A stretch of 64,000 nucleotides of DNA. It comes from Perkinsus marinus ATCC 50983. Its lineage: Eukaryota > Perkinsozoa > Perkinsida > Perkinsidae. This document shows positions 45,544 through 58,962 of this stretch, piece after piece. Position 1 is the stretch's first letter; every line of letters begins with the position of its first letter. The translations under genes and the position numbers were made by a program. Under the pieces are notes generated by a model. It ran no database searches. It saw only the letters and a program-made list of their open reading frames with translations, and had not been told where the DNA came from. Where the stretch lies: NCBI RefSeq assembly GCF_000006405.1, contig NW_003205702.1:104971-168970 (forward strand), given 5' to 3'.

Positions 45544-46305
45544 GATGGATATCTAGCTCAATCTCGGGGCACGTTCATCTCAGGCATAAGATGAAGATAC
45601 ATGTCATGAAGCGTAATACTTGAATAATACAAGAAGCCTAAATGATCACCCAGCAGGTGTAGTTTTATTGAGCAGCAGTATGACCTACATGTAATAGGCT
45701 TCTAGCCTGCCGAGGGTAGATACTTATCGCTGTATTCTCTACTACTCGTCTTATCTATCGAGTGTGTTCATATAGCCTGGGTCTCCATGGTCTCTGAGTG
45801 GTGTTTTGATGAAGTAGGAAGCAATGGTAGTACTCTGCCTCTGTGTTTACTCACCCGCGGCTCTTGGCGTCTCCGTTGCCGAGTCTGGGGTGGCTTAGCA
45901 TATCTGTTGCCGAGTCGGGTTTGCGGTAGGATAAGGGGCTGGTGCTAGTAGTAGGATAGGATTTGATCAAAGGGTGTTCGAGAACCCCACTGAAGCCAGC
46001 GCGAAGTCCAGACAAGGACGGTCTCCCTTGTATTGTTGGAGGAGAGGGGAATTGGAGACTCCCTCGGGGAGGATCCAACTCGGACTGATATCTAATCTCA
46101 CCAGGAAGATTCGTTTTTTGCGCTTGGTAAATTGGCGAAGGGCTAAAATGATGAACTCGCCATCAATTGTCGATTTCATGGTTTTGATTCTTGCCATGTA
46201 TGATGTTTAAGCCCAATAGATGGGTGTTCTTAGAAGTCTGACTAATCGGTGACTCTAACTGGTAACGGTCTCTGCAGTGTGGGGAAAGCCGGGCATTTTT
46301 TGGTC
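45544..46305. other. stretch between DGK and a membrane-protein gene
   Basis: Opposed open frames at about 45970-46200 on both strands; the minus one begins MARIKTMKSTIDGEFIILAL and looks mildly protein-like but has no family or splice context. Otherwise nothing. Confidence 0.4.
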
Positions 46306-47078
46306 ATGACGGATATAGTAATCGATCCTCGTCCATCAACTCAAAGGCATGCTGCCCCGAGTGGTAACCATCAGTACGAAGGAATATGCTCCTACAGCGA
46401 CAGGCTCTCCGATGATGACTGCTCCGCGTGAGTCTGACACATGGACGTTGGAGGAGTTGAGCGAATGCTTTCAGGGAGGAGGTCGGTACGAGCAGGAGTA
46501 ACTGCTCATCAACGTGTTCATCATTATCGATTATCTTTACTACGACGTTATGTAACGCGGCCGTCGGGATACTCATAATAGACACCACAGAACGTGGTGC
46601 CGGGCTGTGGGGAGGTGAATACTTACATGCTGCTGTAAGCCTGTGACCTGTTGTTGACCAGGCACACTACTCGGCCTATCATTGGCCATTATAATCTTAT
46701 TGACTGCCATGTGGTGGTATAATCATGCCGCTGCTGAGGAAGAGGGAACTGTTGCTCATTGGTATACTACAGAAAGGTCGAGAAAGTGGTCGAGCGTGGC
46801 TCAACGTATCAGTTCAATCATCACCACTCTCCAGCTCATTGCTGCTGTGGTAAGTTGATAATTGTTCAATAACTCCATACGGCATATGAGATACGCTTAA
46901 TCAGGTGGCGATTAGTCGTAAGTGGATGCCTCGTTGGGCTGTCGCTACGTCCCTGCTAGTCGCAGTCGTATCAGCAGTACAAGTAAGAACGAAGAAGTGT
47001 TAACCCTCTATTCTCTAGCCTCATCGGTGTTCAGTTACGGAGTCTCATGCAATTGTCACGTTCTCAGTCATGGTCTAA
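46306..47078 (+). CDS. small four-helix membrane protein, five exons
   Basis: Exons 46306-46427, 46475-46614, 46662-46849, 46905-46982 and 47019-47078 join in frame to give 195 residues. A hydrophilic N-terminus (MTDIVIDPRPSTQRHAAPSG) is followed by four hydrophobic segments: LSIIFTTTLCNAAVGILII, GTLLGLSLAIIILLTAMWWY, ISSIITTLQLIAAVVAI and AVATSLLVAVVSAVQ. The topology resembles tetraspan proteins (MARVEL or tetraspanin like), but there is no CCG motif and no family call. Introns are 36-55 nt. Confidence 0.82.
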
Positions 47079-47776
47079 CCGAGTTCCACCTTCATCCCAA
47101 CTTATGCAACCCTAGTACTATCGTAACAGTTATAGTGGACTTTCAGCAACTGCCTCGGTATTGGGTTCCCAGTGGAATGCCGAGGGGGGGGGGGCGTTGC
47201 CACCTTCTACCCTAGGCCGCCGCCCTTAGATTGGCGTATCCTCCCCCCATAGCTTGCGTTACTGTTTGACCCTTCCAATTGTCTTAATGCACCCCACTGA
47301 GCTCTGTTTGTGCACGCTGACCGCTTTATCGTCAGCTTAGCCTCGAAGTAGTCTTGGGTCCAAGCACATATCCACTCTCCTAAAGTCCACGAATCTTGCT
47401 TCTGCTAGTGGGAGTGGTTTGATTTTCATACCGCTCACTAACGTCTTCAGCATGTATCATTGTGCTGCTGTACTACTTGGTGAATAGCTCATGCATGTCC
47501 TATCTGACTACGACAATTCCGCAGTTGGCTTCGCACCAGTACCAACGTCAGCAGCAAGTTCTACCGTCACGGGTGTCATTTCTGGATTGATTGCTTTCGT
47601 GATATGAGTCGTTTTACTCAACATAGTGGTGTAATGTATGATACGGGCATGTTCTGTCCCAATGCTAGCGTTGATATGTTGAGATCGTAGCCACAACGGA
47701 GCAGTCTATCAAACGACCCAATGAAAACTTCTCTCCCTGGGTAAACACAACATCAACAACACCGTTGCTGTAACTA
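47079..47776. other. intergenic stretch between converging genes
   Basis: No gene supported. A G homopolymer lies near 47187. A 62-codon minus frame at about 47508-47696 has no context. Confidence 0.5.
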
Positions 47777-49567
47777 TCAATCCTCAAGTGTATCCTTGAG
47801 GTCACTAGTCTTCATCCGCCGCGCTCTTTGGTTCTTTAATCTTGCCTCAAGAGTCAACTCATCACTGAAGTGCATACGTTTGCCCATCTCCGCAGCATAC
47901 TAAAGAAAGAAGTTAATGAATCAGCGGGTACTCTCCATGCCCACCTTGTTGTGTCCTTGCGCCTTCTCTTCTGCTGCAGCTACTTCCCTCTCTAACTCCT
48001 CTTCGCGACTCACTTGTTTCTCAAAATCAGACCACCGTGCCCTGACGATTGATCAGTGGTCATCGCATATCAATAGCAGATAACTCACTTGCCAGCCTCC
48101 AGCATCTCCTCAGCGGACATGCCCTCCTTAGAACTCTGGCTGCCCTCACCATCCCTCTGGCGCTTCAAGGCGGCCTCGTGGCGGAGACGGTTTCGCCTGA
48201 TGGATGAAGTGATCTCACCAATGCAGCTTGATTGTCATAAATCAACAGAGAAGTGTTCGTGATGCAAACCTACTCTTCCTTCTCTAGATGTATCTTCCGC
48301 CTATCACTCATCTCTCCGAGACCAAGTGATCTGCGAAGCTCAGCATCATCTTGGGGCTTGCTTGTGTCAGGCGTGGGCCGCTCACATCTGGGGGAAACCA
48401 CTCTTATGGCAAACCCAACCTTAGTTTGGAGATCCAGGAATACGATGAGAGTATCCCCGCAAACCCATAGATGCTTACGTCCGCGTTGGCATGCTTTCCC
48501 GTTCCCGACGCTCTCTACTGTCGTATGAGCGCCGGCGTGAGAGAGGCGATCGTCTGTCGTAGGTTCTGTAGTCATCACGTAACGGCGGACAGCCTTCGGA
48601 TATAAATAGAGCCCTACCTATCGTGCCTCCGCCGATGTTGGTGGACGGGTGGACTCCGCGCATGCCGCCGATCTCTACTACGTGATCTACTCCTCTCGTA
48701 CCGAGGAGCATGTCGGTGGTGATGATCATGAGACCTATAAGAGGGATCGTGGGAAATGGTATGAGTGATAACAGCCGTACCTCCCCTTAGACTCTAATCG
48801 ATCATCTGTATCGGACCTCGGCTCGGACTTGGTTCTATGCTCTTCTCGTTTAATCCGCTTTTTCTCGGCCTTCTCCCTCCTCTTCTCCTCCTTAACATGC
48901 TCCTTTTTCATCTATCACAGTAGAGCATCGAATTACTGCTCACTGATAAGATCCTTATACCCGCTTTTTCATGGCCTTAAGCTCCTCCATCTGCCTCAAC
49001 CTCATCTGTACGAGGGGATTGTTCATCTGCTGCTCCATAGCCTCCATCTCCTTCTTCTTGATTTGGAACAGAGGATCCTGAATACCACTACATTGGTTAG
49101 TAAGCCCTTCAGCTGTTGTATTACCTCATTAAGCCTACGCATAGTATCAGAGTTGGGATGGGTGATGTCGTTCAAGAATATTGATCCTACATAGACACCA
49201 GCAGATAATACAATCCGGCGTTGATGATGATGAGGATTGCGAAGATGTTGATGTGTTATTACCACTAACTTCGCCAGCTTGCATTTTCTTCACATCATCA
49301 TTCTGTCCACCAGAGGTATCAACGGCTTCATTCATCAACTCCAGATCAGTTTTTGTCTGAATAGTGACATTGAAGCATTGACAGAATCGAGTAAAGGCAT
49401 CATCCAATAACTTACCACACCAACGCCAGGGTCGTACATCCATTCCAGCCTCCTAACGGGAGCAGATGCTTCCTCGGCAGCCTATAGGAGCACAAATGAC
49501 TACTACAGTCCTACTACCATCCTCTTACCGTGGCCTCAGCAGATACTTGAGCCAGCTTTGAGGACAT
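47777..49567 (-). CDS. CWC25: pre-mRNA splicing factor CWC25
   Basis: Minus-strand exons in order read APVRRLEWMYDPGVGV, then TKTDLELMNEAVDTSGGQND, then GSIFLNDITHPNSDTMRRLN, DPLFQIKKKEMEAMEQQMNN, PLVQMRLRQMEELKAMKK, a Lys/Glu coil, an RS-rich stretch (YDRRSPLSRRRSYDSRERR), then MSAEEMLEAGKWSDFEKQV and ELTLEARLKNQRARRMKTSD, ending at TGA 47777-47779. The LDWMY motif, the GSIF..EDPLF.I..KE..NNP block and the C-terminal helix are those of CWC25, which acts at the first step of splicing. The start used (MSSKLAQVSAEATAAEE, 49567) leaves out the CIR-type N-terminal KSWHP region, and I could not find it upstream. Confidence 0.85.
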
Positions 49568-49995
49568 AGCTTCGGTAATGAGCTGTAGGGAGAGAGTCTA
49601 TACACCAGCCAGGATGAGTAATTTATACACTACCACACCACACAACCATAATGAGAGATGCAACACTGGATCAACGTACTCCTTGTAGAACTGTCCTCCA
49701 TAACTACACTAAGTATTGTTGCTAGTAGCATTGATGATAGTTGTAATATTGGTAAGGTTATAGCAATGATGCAACGATCGGAAAGTAGATGATAGACTAG
49801 ATTCACTTGGATAATGATACTTGCAACCTGTTGTCCCAAGTGGTCAGAGCGCTACTACCACTACTACATCATTAACCTGAAAATAGATTCATAGTTGATT
49901 AGTATGTCGATGACCTGCGACGCTGTGGCATGAAAATAGACTAAGGCTAGAAGGGTTGTAACGGGATGCAACTTACTCCTCTGGACGATACTGAG

Positions 49996-52900
49996 CTATG
50001 ATGATGATACGTATACTACGTCCCATAAAGGATCGCCAACAGCATCATCGTCAAGTATGAGGTCGTTTGCTGAAATTGCAGCAGTGGCGGCATCATCATC
50101 ATGATAGTGATCATAAGCTGGGATATTATTGTGGATAGTATAGATAGTTCCATAAACGATGATCGAGAACAATCGACAACTTACTTGGTGGAACTACGAA
50201 GTAATCTCGAGAACTTCTTCTTTCCTTCATGAACTCTTCCTTTCTTACCAGACGATGGAGCAACACCAGTCGCGGCTGCAGCTGGATTGGCTGGTCCAGC
50301 GTTAGGAACTAAGACAACATCAACTGCCCATGACCACTACCACCACCTCTCTATCATTACCTGTTCTAGGAGCAGCATCATACACTCCAGCACCTCCACC
50401 CCGTGCATCTTTATTAGGGGCAATCTCCGATTCACCTGAGAGCATGAATATCCATTGCTAGTAGTGAGTGGTGGTAGGCCACGCCTCATTATAGAGCTAG
50501 CTTATCACCGCTGCTACTATTACCAGGCTCCCGGAGTGCCTTGATCGCCAGTTTGTCAAAGTCTTGCATGGCCTCACTGCCCGTCACAATGACCGGTAGA
50601 CTCTGGGCCTCCCTTACTATCTTGTGTGCATTGGATTCCTCATCGAAGGAATCCAGTCCAACGAATCTGACATGGTATATGAAAACAACACTATTCGGTA
50701 TGGGAGTGGGTACTCAGCGAGGCCAGGGAGAGCATCAGCATCATTAGTAAGAGTAGAATGCATGGTCTGGGAATCGAACTTGCGACCTCTCTTCGCCAAG
50801 TCCAGAACTGTGTATCTAAGCAGCATTGATTCATGAATATTCCGAAACTATCGTTGGAGATAGGAAATAGCCTCACGTCCATGCATAGATAAAGTTCTGA
50901 AGGAACTCTTCTCTGACCAACAGGTCCCAGTCGCACAAATCGGGTACCTTATTGATACCATCGATACGGTGAGTAGGGATGGTAACTTACTCTGGAAAGG
51001 AAGGATGATATACCCTCCTGGCTACAGACACCATCGATAACACCAGCAAGATTTACAGGTACTCCATTCTCGGTCATAGTGCAATACAAACGGCGGAATA
51101 TATCCTCATTGAGATCGACGTATACCATTCTAGCTGCCATCACGCATGATAGATTATGCCCAACACCCTCGAGGTATTCTATTGTCTCATTAACGACCTG
51201 AAAGCAGTAGAGTCATCATGCTGATGATACGTCCTCTTCTTACCTCGTCGGACTTATCGTGCATCTCCTTGTTGTCCCTCTCACATGCCTTAAGCTTGAT
51301 ATCATACTCATTGGTACCTACAACGACCAATAGAGCGTAAAGCGGTTAGAAGGAATGGTACTGTATTTATTCTGTGTCTTCAACACCTTCCTTATCCTCT
51401 TTTCTTCATCACCAATAGCGCCGTGTATAGCACCACGCATGACCGAAATCTCATCATATGACTTAGCAATATCCTGTAAACGTACCTAGATAGCAATGCT
51501 TACCCCTAGGGCCATTGATAATCATGACTCCTTACCATCTGTGCAGGTAGTTGGAGGTCAGGATCATCGAGGAATTGCTTCACTACTGGAGTGTCCACCA
51601 GTACCTACATGGGCTCTAGTACATCAGTCTTGAATACCTCTAGAGTAGCTCTTACGAAATCAGTGCACAGATTGAACTCAAGATTAGGAGATTCGGCCAT
51701 CACAACCTCAGCCTCGGATGAGGATGATACCTAAAGACAGGCTCTATGAGTAGACTAAGGACTGGATCGTCATGTACTTGTTCATCCTCAGAGTCTGTAT
51801 ACTCTTGAGAAACACCACGAGGGACCTGCAATTGGCTGTTGGCTACTGCCGCTGCATCATTGTACCTATAATGTGACTATTCCCACCATCCTGCAAAGCA
51901 TGATAACGCTGCTTACATCCTAGGTACATTCTTCTTGTTATTCCTCTTCCAGAACTTATTCTTCCGAGCCTGTTTCTCAAGACTCTTGAAGAGTGCTTGT
52001 CTGAAGGCTGGAGGGAGCTCTCGTTCATCCTTCCTCGTGCGAACCTGATCAAACAGACCGCATAGTAACACTGGTGTGCTAGCATTTTCATTACTATCCT
52101 ATTAAACGCTCTGCTAGCCTTGATACTGATAGGGAATACCACTCCAATTTCATCACCGGCAGGAGAGGTTGCACAGCAGTCAGCGTATTTTACCACGCAT
52201 CGTTCCAGCTGAATGGATTGAGGTGAAAAGAGGAAGGAAGCAACAAAGAGGTATGTGTAGTACATAGTTCATGAATATTGGTATGGTAACTCCAGTTGAG
52301 ATAGGCACGGTGCTGACTGCAGTGGAAAGGGATTCGTTCATGAATGACCACAGATCAACACATTTGGATGAATGCAGAACCTAGTGTTAAATAATACCTG
52401 GTTTGAATGGTTATGAATACACTACCGCTGGGGGCCTGGTCGGGGTCCATCTTGATCCATCCTCAGACGTGGCGACACAAGTCTTACTGACCACGTCCTC
52501 TTCGAAAGCCTCCAAGCGTGCATTCAATGCCGCAGTGATCTTGGGGATCATCAATCCCTAGATGCACAAGAGAGCCTCCCCATAAAGTAAGCCATCTCAG
52601 TAGTACTATTACTACCAGTAAGCTAGTGTCAGGGGAGTCTACTGCGAACTTCACATACCTCCCCCATACAACTGTAGCTGTCAAAAACTCGGGACCACCC
52701 TCGGGTATCTATCCAAGCACGATGGATTACGATATAAATCGTTGTAACACAGTACCCAGTCTGTTGGCCAGAGATACTCATCCTTGGCCAAGGTCTCATA
52801 GAGAGGTCTCAACTGCTCATTGAGAGCCCAGGACCAAATGTTGTGATCAGTAGGAGCATCAATATTACCAAAGTTGATGACTGTTCGTAGCTGAGGAATG

Positions 52901-55495
52901 AACTGAGTACTACGAGGTATCCATACAACAACGAATCACGGCTATCTCAACACATATCGCTACTACTAGCATCAATATAATTATTGTTGTTGTTAATGAC
53001 CTTGGTTACATACCTCCTTGGCTGTCTGCAGTTCGAAGCACGCCTTCCATACATACTGCGTGGCTTCCTCTAGCCAATCTAATCTAGCCTCTGGAGAGGA
53101 ATGAGCTCTTGCTAATTGTACTGAGTCGAGGATAGTGGTGGAGAGAGGGATAGATCTCTCCTAAGAGGCAAGCACATACAACTACTTCATCACCGATGAG
53201 ATCAATAGGGTAGTGTGCTCGACTAGGCCTTACAGCCGTTGATGCCGCTGTTTCTGCCTCGAAATGTCTCGGCATAACAAAAGTGAGGAAGTGTTCGGAT
53301 TCTTCATTGGACGGTCTGCTCCCATCAGGAGTTTGCGAGTTCAAAAGGATCTAAAATAGACATCACGTATAGCTAGGTAGGACAGTGTAGTAGACGTACA
53401 GCAAGCTCCCTCCAAGCATGCAGGATAGCATTAGGGCTCTTCTCGTCGCCTTGTAATTGCCCACGATAGTCACACAATGCATTAACTGTTGCATCACGGA
53501 AGGGCGCTGTCTGTACTCTCATGCAACACCTAAATACAGATAGCAATAATATTCTTGTGTAGTAGCAACAGTGGTGAGTACTCATCATATTGTTCTTCTA
53601 GTATATGACGATTATCCTTCTCGCCATCAGCACCCTCACTGAATGACTTAAATAGATCGGCTGCTATCCCCTCGATATATCCAGGAGTTATAACCTGATA
53701 CATATCCCTCTCGGGCTATTCCCTACAGCCTCTCGTCTAACCTCCTCGATTGAAGCAGCCGCAGGACCAGGCCATTCATCCCTGCACTTCTCGGACCACA
53801 TCGACTGTGCCAGATGTACTCCATGGTACCTAGTAGTAGTAATGCCAATGTATAGCTCATAGTATGGATGCAGCAGCGGGACCTACTCATATGCCCCTCT
53901 TGTGAGTACATTGAATAAGACTGATGCCAAGTCGTTGAGTTGTGGATGTAGTTGACCTGATTCGGTGGGGTGACGATATCGATACCCACTATCATGCTAC
54001 TACCTTCTCCTCTAACATCTACTCCAGCCTTCCACAGTCTAGGTAGTAGAGGATGCAGACTTGCTGATGGATAATGGAGAGTCTGAGAGGAGAACGCAAT
54101 ATGGAAGATAGTGGAAGAAAAGTGCAAGAGGTGTGTACTGAATCGGACGCCTTCACCGGCTGTCCATTGGGATTGTGGATTGGTTGCATAACATCTGAAG
54201 TAAGGATGTGATAGAAGCAGGACTGTGCAGCAGATCGTAGATGATGCCGATCACAGAAGGGTTGGCAGATAGAGCCCCTGCACACTACCATTGAGAGCCT
54301 CCAGCATCTGCTTCCATGAATCTGGCTTGCTAGGATGGAAGTCCATAATGGCATTCTTGACCATATCTAACAAAAGTATCCTCTCCCTCCATCATCATCA
54401 TCGGGGCAGTGTATTTCCACAAGGATATCCCGTAACCTACGTTACCTGGCACACCTCCCATAATCTTCTGTACACAGTATACTACCCATCGTACCATTGC
54501 ACATTGTCTGAGGCAGAGAGGAAATTCCGAGACCAGCTGCAGCAGCAGCAAGAAGGAGAAGAGCACGAGGACTAGAGTGTCTTCCCTACCTGACAACCCA
54601 TTGTGAGTAGATCTTCTGGCTGATAGGCACTCTAGATTCTTTGATATCAAAAGCAACCAGCCTATACAAGCGGAATCGTACGTCTAATGGTGGACCTAGG
54701 GAGGGACCATGGACGATAAGCAGCTCATATAGTGCCCAGGATTGACTTACATATCTTATGGCCATTTAGATCAGGTAGAAGCATTTCCACTATTTGCTGA
54801 TGTAAGGTAGCTGATATACGTAGACGGAGCCGGCACATTTGTATACTCTCCCTGATGAGGATGGATGACACACTATCGTATAGTCTATTGATGGTCCCAG
54901 ACGGCAATCTCAGAAAGGAAAAATGAATACTACCTCAGGGCATCCTTCTCATCTTTAGACATCCTGAATGTATTACCATCATCATCAGTAGCTTTGAAAT
55001 ATGCCAATAGAAGCATCTCATATGCTAGAAGATCCCTGATTATAACACGGAGCAGGAGTATGCTGATCTATCCCAGCTGTTGCTGCCAGTTCTACCATTG
55101 GTTATCCTCCATTTTAAACCAGGTTAGGTCCCTAGATGGAGCCTCCCCCTCAGCTAGAACAGGAAGCGGCAGTACCTAATCGCACAGCCCAACTATATCA
55201 CACCGTCTCGTCCTCGAGAGGAGCCCTCCAGCAGACCTTACATGAAGCCGTTCATGCTTCTCTGCCACCGAGACTTTGAAGTCGCGCATTTCATGCACTA
55301 GGAATGATTGTTCATCATTGTTGGGTAGAGGCAGAGGGAATGTATAGCGTAGCATATGATCCTATCCAGAGACGATTCGTAATATTACCAGTACTTCATA
55401 CAGCCTCCTATTGCTATTACATTGTAGCCTCCATCTGGTAGTACTGGTTGACCGCCAGTCTCCAGCTCATCGGCTGGGGTTAGCTTAGCATGCAT
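49996..55495 (-). CDS. large unrecognised protein, many exons
   Basis: Candidate start at 55495 (MHAKLTPADELETGGQPVL). More than twenty short-intron exons follow on the minus strand, for example LAYEMLLLAYFKATDDDGNT, SILIRESIQMCRLRLRISAT, SEKCRDEWPGPAAASIEEVR, PEARLDWLEEATQYVWKACF, TVINFGNIDAPTDHNIWSWA, ELPPAFRQALFKSLEKQARK, DIAKSYDEISVMRGAIHGAI and VGLDSFDEESNAHKIVREAQ. The tail is basic (SSGKKGRVHEGKKKFSRLL), then acidic (DDDAATAAISANDLILDDDA), ending VVYVSSS and TAG at 49996-49998. It is mostly helical and soluble, probably over 1,200 residues. I recognise no domain; a trafficking, nuclear transport or RNA-complex scaffold are all possible. Confidence 0.6.
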
Positions 55496-55552
55496 TAATC
55501 CCAAAGCATCTGATCAAAGGATTGCTGATAGACCTCTACCCAGACGATACTG

Positions 55553-57537
55553 CTAACGACAATGATCCTGCTGGAGACGTTCTAATAGATGAGAAAAATT
55601 AGACTGCCAACGCGTATTCCGAGTGATCAGATGTATTGCAGTTGTGGAATGTAGTGAAGCAATGATAGCTGTCCTACTACCTCGCTGACGTAGCCGATCT
55701 AATTCGTCTCGGATCTCAGCTATCTGACTGTTCAGCAATACAATTCTCTCCTCCTTTAACGTGAGCATATCTGAGAAGACACTGGGTGAACCTTAGCTGA
55801 GAGATCTCTACTACCCGTCTCGGTAGATTTGTAAGCATCAGCCGACTTCAACACGGCCGCCTGCTCCAACTTGGCACGGTCATCTGACCGGGACACAATT
55901 GCCGCAGGAACGGGGTACCCCCAACGCATGCATACCTAGACTGAGTTCCTCCTCCATCTGCTCAGCCAGAAATATCCTCTGTTCCAGACTTGCATCCAAA
56001 GGCGACACTCGTATATGTACCTTCCTCAACGATCATCATCACCACAGCCATGCACTCGAAACCTCTTACATCGCTGAATGTGATTGATCGGCGGATGTTC
56101 TCTGCCAACTCGGACATAATAGCTAGCAACTGCTTGGCTGTATCAACCAGAGTGAAGAACTTCGATAACTCGCACTTATCGATGAGCGCTAGAAGTGTGC
56201 CCCTGAACAAGCCGCAAATGTCTCCCCAATTGGAATGTTGGACTTACTGTTTCTGCGCTTTGATCTTCAACAGCTCTTCTAAACGCTCGGCGAGGGAGTC
56301 AACTTTAGCCACACAGTCCATCTGGTTCTTCTCCGCGGCTTCGACCTTAGCATCGATCTGACAATGACAAACGGATAAAAGATTAGACGTCCCTGTAATA
56401 GCACTAGACTGCATTACACTTTTCAATATTCCCTTCAAACTCTTCTCCATAGCCTCACCAACATTGCCCGATCCTTCCCTCGTAACGGCGTATCTTGCAT
56501 ATTATACACTAAGACACTCCCTCCGCAGTAATACGGCACATAGTTAAGGAATACACTACCTTCGTTTCGTTTCTGCCCGTACACTCAAGGCACTGGCAAG
56601 ATTCTGATCGGCGACAATCTTGGCCGATTTTGCAGCATCTAGCTCCTCCTGCAATACTTTAATGCGTCTATTAAGCTCAATGATCTCAGCTAGAGCTCTG
56701 AGCAGCGGGAGTAGGGTATGAGCATATAATTAGAAGTTGATCGCCTCACCTCTCCGTCGCTCTAGTATGGACTTTTATAGCCACTTTAAGGTTGTCATCA
56801 AGATGCCGTCGGCTTATGTCATCTACCACTGATTCGAAATGTCGTGCAATAGACTGCCCAAGTCCAGTCAAAGAGCTGAATATTATAACGATGACCAAGA
56901 GTGAGGAGAGAGTGGACATTACTGGGTTGCCATGGTATACCGCTCTGGCTGTCGGGAGTCTGTCGACTCCTCTTTGGAGGGATCCCGCAGTTCGCTACGG
57001 ATAGTTTGCTGAAGCAAAGGCAAATCAAACTATGTCCTACAGTATCGGGTTGTCTCGATAGGGCGAAATTGATCAGTAACACTCCCATTGATCTACCGCA
57101 AACGCCTTCGAACTGTCCTCTAATGCTCCTGTTAAGTTTTGCAGCGTACTGAGGGACTTGTATGTCTCCCTAGTCTTCTCGGCCAGGAAGTCCATATCGA
57201 GGGACTGAAGGCAAACGAATGGCATCAAAACTGTACGATGCGTGGCAGATTTAGTAAAGCTATCCAACGCGGCTGCCCCCTGTACTACTCCTTCATTGAT
57301 AGTTTGTAGCCTCGGCTCATAGCCTTTGGCTATGTTTGGTATGATACCTTTGTCGATAGGGTCGACATCGGTATCAGTATGAGTAATACTACTGCCAGGA
57401 GGTGTGGATGAGTTCGAGACCGTAGAGACGATGCGGTCAGGCTTCGCATCTTCAGCAAAAAAGAATACATTGCCGAGTCCCAAAACATCCTATCTAGTAC
57501 CTCCAGTCGGGGCTGTACTCAGAGGTGACCTGTTCAT
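55553..57537 (-). CDS. coiled-coil protein
   Basis: Start at 57537 (MNRSPLSTAPTG), with a 51-nt first intron leading to DAKPDRIVSTVSNSSTPPGS. Heptad-rich exons follow: EKTRETYKSLSTLQNLTGAL, AEIIELNRRIKVLQEELDAA, KVDSLAERLEELLKIKAQKQ and ERIVLLNSQIAEIRDELDRL, with a globular-looking segment TLLALIDKCELSKFFTLVDT near 56190. It ends around 55553, 58 bp before the next start on the same strand. No motor or ATPase motif is visible; probably a structural or tethering protein. Confidence 0.6.
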
Positions 57538-58962
57538 GTCGTCCAATCACCACAGAGACTTAAAAAACAAGTTAAAACAACTAAGCCGAGAGCAACCATG
57601 TATGACTTGAAGGCAGAGGGACCACCCCACACCCGTTTATAGAAGGAGATGACTCGAGAAGCTGATATTTCATACGACAGTCCTGCTACCATAACCACCT
57701 CATACGACCATCGATGGTCGGTGCCCATCACCCTTCGTATACCCTTAAGGGAGTATCCCAACTACGTAACTCAACACCTCTCTGACCTATGCTTTATCAC
57801 TACACCATCAATGCCCTAGTTCGTAGGTGGGGCCGATATGCCACCACCCCCAAGACGTGCCTCGCCACTCGATTTTGGAACAGCATCGTCAACCCGACCG
57901 GAGTGACATAATAACATGGTACGTCGCACTGAGTCCAGAGATGGCATACCAGCCCCATGAGCGGAAAGACGATGCCCATATTTCGTCAAAAAACATCTTG
58001 CCTAGCATATACTGTAGAGTTCGTTTAACCAAGACGCGCTCTATAACGGTGGCATAGCGGCCCCGCTAAAGGGAACCGCTCTTCCTAAGGCCGTTAAGAA
58101 GTGTAATAACACTATTCGGCAAACCTTAGTAGTACAACAACAACCGAAGGTCCCTGCACACAATACAATGTGACGCACCGTCACTGACCCAGGACCTGCT
58201 CAAATCAATGAGACGTACCCACAGCAACATATACAGACGATGATGCAGTTCATACGCGGGTCAGACGCTAGCCAATCTTACGATTAGATACCCAGCTTGT
58301 TGCGGGGTAGTCAAACCGTTCATTCCATAGAAATGTAGGTCAACTTCGACCGTATGTCATATGGTGTATGGCAACGACTGAATGAATCAAGCCATTCAAA
58401 TGGCATTCTCCAACCCGTATCTCGTTATGAACCTTCCACGAAGCTAAAAGCCCAACGGATCATACAATAGTCTAGCTTAATCTCGACACTAGCGCGAGGA
58501 CATACCCCAGATGTATGGTCCCTATGTTGACTATTTCTTGTCTTATACGTGTGACTTAGAGTTCGACGCTTCTGCTCTCTACTTCTTAACACTCGGGGTG
58601 TTCAATAGACCCCTCCTAAGCTCCAAGAGTGCTCGCAGGATCGAGATTGAAAACTCAAATTCAACCCTGAGGGCACCCTTAAAGCTTAGCAGAAGTCTCT
58701 CCAACACGCCGACTAATTTTTCGGAGTGTGCATAGCCTTTCCGTCTTGAACTCTTGTCAAATCCTAATTCTGCGACGCAGTTCGTTAGTCTAGAAAATCG
58801 ACATATTGATTATTCTAGCTCTTGTGATGCCCCATAACGGGGCCGAAAGCGCGTTTCATAGTGTCTTAGACACATGAAAGCTCGCTGTCGGTCTAATTCA
58901 ATGTTCTGTCGGATTGGATTGCAGGAGGCGTGACGCCAGTTATTTCACATTTCGTTAACAGA
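57538..58962. other. unassigned stretch between divergent genes
   Basis: Plus-strand pieces with some coding character occur at 57838-57902 (MPPPPRRASPLDFGTASST), about 57930-58000 and 58056-58180 (AAPLKGTALPKAVKKCNNT), and a 74-codon frame at 58511-58735. They do not join into a gene that I can defend. They could be remnants of something older. Confidence 0.35.

Noticed and set aside
50750-50836. tRNA-like stretch on the minus strand with AAGTTCGATTCCC
   Set aside because: Lies in the large unassigned gene; T-stem positions mismatch and no acceptor stem is found.
57827-58735. Retroelement-like remnant upstream of the mitochondrial-type gene
   Set aside because: A few basic, Gln-rich pieces suggested it, but there are no repeats at the ends and no polymerase or protease motif.
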